This document shows positions 60,106 through 64,000 of a DNA stretch of 64,000 nucleotides, in pieces. The position numbers were made by a program, and so were the translations under genes. The stretch lies in contig NC_051107.1 of the NCBI RefSeq assembly GCF_901709675.1, forward strand, positions 2,475,501-2,539,500. The letters are read 5' to 3'. Position 1 is the stretch's first letter, and every line of letters starts with the position of its first letter. The DNA comes from Syngnathus acus (lineage: Eukaryota; Chordata; Actinopteri; Syngnathiformes; Syngnathidae). Under the pieces are notes generated by a model, which was not told where the DNA came from, searched no databases, and saw nothing but the letters and a program-made list of their open reading frames with translations.

Positions 60106-62390
60106 AGGCTGAAAAAGCCGCACCGTTTCCATTGAAATGAAGCAGAAAAAATGTGGCTATCAAATGCACGCCAGCTTGCTTGAATGTGCGAGATCCTTTT
60201 AAAACTGTCATCACGCCTCTCGCCCCCCGTGAATCACCTTCTGTCGGAGGCTGCTAAAATTCACTGGCTGAGCAAATACCGGGAGGGGAAGACAAAGCTG
60301 TGATGCAACAGCTGCCTGCACGTGAGCCAAAGTCAACCGAGACAGGTCGGGAACACCTGAAAAAACTCGGAGAAGAAAACTCCCACGATTCGCTTGCGTC
60401 AACCTTCTTTCGCCCCTATTTCACTCTTTGCATCATTTAGCATGGCGCTAATCCGTTTAGGTGTCCTTGGCAGGTGCCTGTCCCTGCGACAGTATAGGAA
60501 GCCTCCGGGCCCTGCGGGGGAACTGTACGGCCATTCTCATTCGCGGAGCGGGACCGAGCCGCTTTGTGGATTTAATTGACAGCGAGTATCCGTCTCCCAC
60601 CGCCCGCAATGGGACCACTCATCATTTTAATGGGAGGCTCGGGAGATTTGACTTGGAATTCATTTTGTAGAACGAGGCAAGTCATGATGGGAGCCATTTT
60701 GATTTGATTTATCTTCTAGAAGCTGCCATTTGAATTCCGCGTTGTCTATTTGTCCACTTCGTTAACCTTTACCGTCATTAATAGCAAGCGCTTTACCGAG
60801 CTCATTGCTTTTTAGAGTAAAGCACAACAGGCTGATTGGGAAAGCGGTTTAGGAAAGGTCAGACAATTATGAAGAAATAGAAGAGACCACTTCATTCTTT
60901 TCCTTTCCTGTTTGGTTGAAACTTCTGCTACTGCATGTTAGCATATAAGCTAACCAACTGATGTTGGTTAAAATTGTTTAGCAATAACCAAAACGATAAA
61001 GAAAACATTCATTCTATGTATTACTATTTTCTATATAGTTTGAGGGTGACATTAAAGTTTCATCCCTCCGTTTGTTTCGGACTCAGTGATGATTACATTG
61101 ACAAACTAAATGACTCCCATCACCCAGTTGACATTTTTTTTACCTTCAATATGACACGGTGATATTAAAAAGAAAAAACACAGGCCTAATAACTCTACGT
61201 TATGTCAGGGCATCGCTTAATTGGGCCCCGGCGTGGCCGCCGCTGTCCACGACGGCTTCATTATCTTCTACAAAAGACTACTTAGAGATTTCCGTCTACT
61301 TTGTGTGGATGTAAAGGCTTCTTTATGTAAAAAAAAAAAAAAAAAAGACATCTTTGTGCTCTTACTGGACACAAGATGCGAGGAGGCCCAGCCCCCCCCC
61401 TCTCCGCTTTGCACGTCGCTGCTTAAACGACTGCTACAAATAAATAATTCAATGACACATTTTTTCCCTGCCTCTTGTACACTTAGTTTAGTTTCCCCGA
61501 GTTGATTTCACCACCCTGTCTGCTTCTCCTTTAGCACTTCACACGACTTTTGGATTGATTACTTTGGCGAGCCCTGCTTAGGGGATCGGATTGGTCACTC
61601 GCTCTCCACAAGGACCGCAGCCGCCGCCATAAATCTATCTGATGGATTTGTGTGGAGCCTCAGAGAGATTGGACGGCATCCGTTTGCTGTTCCCTGCTTC
61701 AAAAAGGGGAAGATCCTGATTACGTGCGTGTCCGTACTAATCGCGCTGCCTATAGCTGGAAGAAAAAAAAAAAAAGAGTGAAATGTGTGCTTGACTCACG
61801 CTACACACTTCACCTCTTCTCCCCTGTGTAATTTGTCGAGTCCCTTCAACCTCACCTCATTCCTCCCATCCCACCTTGCTATTACGACACTCGCCGCTCT
61901 CATCCCTCCCGGCGGCACTCGTCCCGACCCACTCGGAACGCTCGACGCGGCTCTGAGTTACGGCGGCTACGAGAGAGATGAAAAACCAAGCGAGATGGGA
62001 GAGGGGAAAGGTGTCAAGGCAAGTATTGTTTGGAAATGGGTCAAAGGGAAAAATTTAGAAACTTTCTTATTTTCTCCAATTCTTTTTGTGCATTCCTCAT
62101 CGCGCTTGTGCTTGCCTTCCTCATTTCCAGACATTACTTCCAGCAGTCGGGGAAATAACATGCAAATGACTTGGCATTAATCACCAGCCAGCCTTCTATG
62201 CACAAAAGCTACGCGCCCAAATTCTTAATCATTCTTCAAGCGTAAATTATCCAAAATTAAAGTGGAAACAAGTACTTGGGCATGGATCAAGATTCAAGTA
62301 GAACTAAGGCAACATAATTTAAAAAATAAATAAATAAATAAATCATGGTCACAGTTGCGCAATAAAGCGCAGGAAACTTTGTCATTTTTT

Positions 62391-62413
62391 GCAGAGGATA
62401 AAGAATATATGCC
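62391..62413 (+). repeat. GGATAAAGAATAT half-copy of dispersed repeat
   Basis: TTTGCAGAGGATAAAGAATA followed by TATGCC is nearly identical to the block in the 59925-60105 copy. The CCACCAGGGGG block is not seen nearby. Confidence 0.5.
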
Positions 62414-63919
62414 TCAAATATAAAAAAAAAACTCATTGCAAGTTGTGTTAGCATGGCTATGTGATAGCAATCAGCTAACCCTATAAGGCGTTTGTGTAAC
62501 TAAATTGGGATTAAACATGTAATCCTCTTTTGTTTAATATTTAGTTTGACAGCAAACTTGAACCGGGAGTGGCATTAAAAAGCTTACAGTGGCATCGTTT
62601 GTCTTCGTTTCCGGTGAGCTCGGCATGACGTGTCAAATTGCTCCGCGGGCGTCTAATTCCGCAGTAAATGTGAGTAATCGAGCACAGATTACTTCTGTCA
62701 TTGGCGTTACGACAAGCTCGGGCGGGAAACGGTAGGTGATGACGACAGTGCCATTTCAACGTTGATCATAATGTGAGCCCACCTGAGCGTAACTCGACTC
62801 ATTAAAAGCCCCCCCCTCATCAGCGAATCACATCATTACCTGTTTATTCCCTTGGTCTTCCCCTCTCAAGCAGCCAAACGCCTCACATTGGACACCGTAT
62901 TCCAATTAGAAGGGACACATAAAAGCGTCCACTTGGTGGATATCCCAATTACACACAGCACGCCGGCGCACAAAAACACACAAAGTAGCGCAGTCTAATT
63001 AGGTGAGTAAACGTCAAGAGAGCCGATGCGAGAATACGCTGGGGTGTGTTGCCTAAATGACACCCAGGTGGCAAAATGTATGCGAGGTCGTGACCTCATT
63101 AGGTGTGGATCAGCAGGAAGAGAAGCTTTGAATATTCACGAGGAGGCGTGTCCCGGCGGATTTATCGAGTATCAAAACTCCCTTAGCTAAAGTTAGCGAC
63201 AGCGTGAAAGATGCGGGCTCCTAAGTTGCCACGGTTACCTCGCTATCCCGTGTGAGCGCTTAGACATTGTTTCTCTGTCAGCGCCAGCCGCCGGAGAGAA
63301 ATGGGGCCGGGGTACAGGCAAAAAAAGGGATGAATAATAAAAAAATATATCTATGTAATAAAGGCTTGAGTGACACTCCGAAGTAGGGAAACGTTTTACC
63401 CGCCGGCTCTTCCTCGGTAGGAGTGGGAGGCAAGTCGTGAAGCTTCAGCGGACTCGACGGGAGCGAGCTAGTTTTGAAGAGGAAGATGACAAAATGGGGC
63501 GGACTGGTGACATTTTCGAGTGCGCGGCTCCAACCAAAAGAACCCTTTGGCTTTTTTGAAGTTTTATTTTAAAACACACAATTTTTAGATGCCTTGATTC
63601 ACGTGCAAATGGAAAAACTACACGCAAGCTCAGCCGATCAGACTTAACATATTAGCAGAGCGACGACGGCCACAACATTATCGCCTAAAGCGGCGTATTT
63701 GATTTCCAAAACCCGTTTCGGCGAGGGAGAGAGAACGCATTCGTTCCGCACCGGCGACGGGCAAAAATCCATAACTGTAAAATGAAATGTAATAACGTTG
63801 TAAAATACGCAGAGGAGACTTTAGCCGTACCCACGGGAAGCCCATAAACGCATCGTGACCACTAACCTGTCGCTAACTTGTTGATAGGCACTAAAGTATT
63901 GGGACACGCAGGTGCTTAC

Positions 63920-64000
63920 CCTCTCCGCAGACTGCGACGTTCCAAAGAAGATGGGGATGAAGGCAAGCCAGATGATACAGGTGGTGTACATGGTGAAGCC
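63920..64000 (-). CDS. grm8: grm8 exon encoding TM6, partial at window edge
   Basis: 27 codons are visible before the donor GTAAGC, reading [20 protein letters not shown], then TSQSAER. This is the sixth transmembrane helix and third extracellular loop of a metabotropic glutamate receptor, with the family-typical [13 protein letters not shown]. The exon runs past 64000, so its start, the rest of the heptahelical domain and the glutamate-binding ectodomain lie outside. It joins in phase 0 to the TM7 exon, giving SAER-MYIQTT as in group III receptors. Confidence 0.95.

Larger units (their letters stand above)
58343..63919 (-). other. grm8: grm8 intron, 5.6 kb
   Basis: Phase 0 intron between the TM6 and TM7 exons: donor GTAAGC at 63919, acceptor TTTTGCAG ending at 58343. 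It contains a palindromic MITE (58465-58706), an inverted copy of the CCACCAGGGGG repeat (59925-60105), a GGATAAAGAATAT half-copy (62391-62412), an (AAAT)n run (about 62320-62343) and poly-A/poly-T tracts. No other exon was recognised in it. Confidence 0.8.

Overview
This window looks like vertebrate nuclear DNA, most likely from a ray-finned (teleost) fish. The evidence is spliced exons with GT..AG boundaries, very short introns (74 and 137 bp), AT-rich intergenic sequence, many microsatellites, hAT-like MITEs and several non-LTR retrotransposons. There are no bacterial operons, CRISPR arrays or rRNA genes, and I recognised no tRNA gene.

Only one host gene is supported. At the right edge, on the minus strand, lies the 3' end of a group III metabotropic glutamate receptor, best matched to grm8. 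Four exons are visible: 63920-64000 (partial, TM6), 58202-58342 (TM7 and start of the tail), 58025-58127 (tail) and 57838-57887 (last 16 residues and stop). A 3' UTR follows, with an AATAAA signal at 57353-57358. Joined, they encode the last 124 residues of the receptor in one open frame. The rest of the gene lies beyond 64000.

The other 57 kb has no recognisable host exon. It looks like a gene desert downstream of grm8, populated by mobile elements. (1) 440-1743: LINE 5' region and endonuclease fragment, cut off by a foldback structure at 1743-2045. (2) 2046-43.7 kb: gene-free, with scattered MITEs, microsatellites, degenerate tandem repeats and two relic reverse-transcriptase motifs. (3) 43.7-47.7 kb: a LINE whose 1032-residue endonuclease/reverse-transcriptase ORF is intact, with an (AAACT)n tail. 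(4) 51.2-53.3 kb: a long MITE, a tandem duplication, and the 3' end of another LINE on the minus strand. (5) 53.8-55.95 kb: the most unusual region, a mosaic of direct repeats, a near-perfect 340-bp palindrome and ~215-bp tandem foldback units, followed by a degenerate ~60-bp repeat. (6) The 5.6-kb grm8 intron carries a palindromic MITE with mirrored CTCF-like motifs.

All family assignments come from reading motifs by eye. Boundaries of repeats are approximate unless stated.
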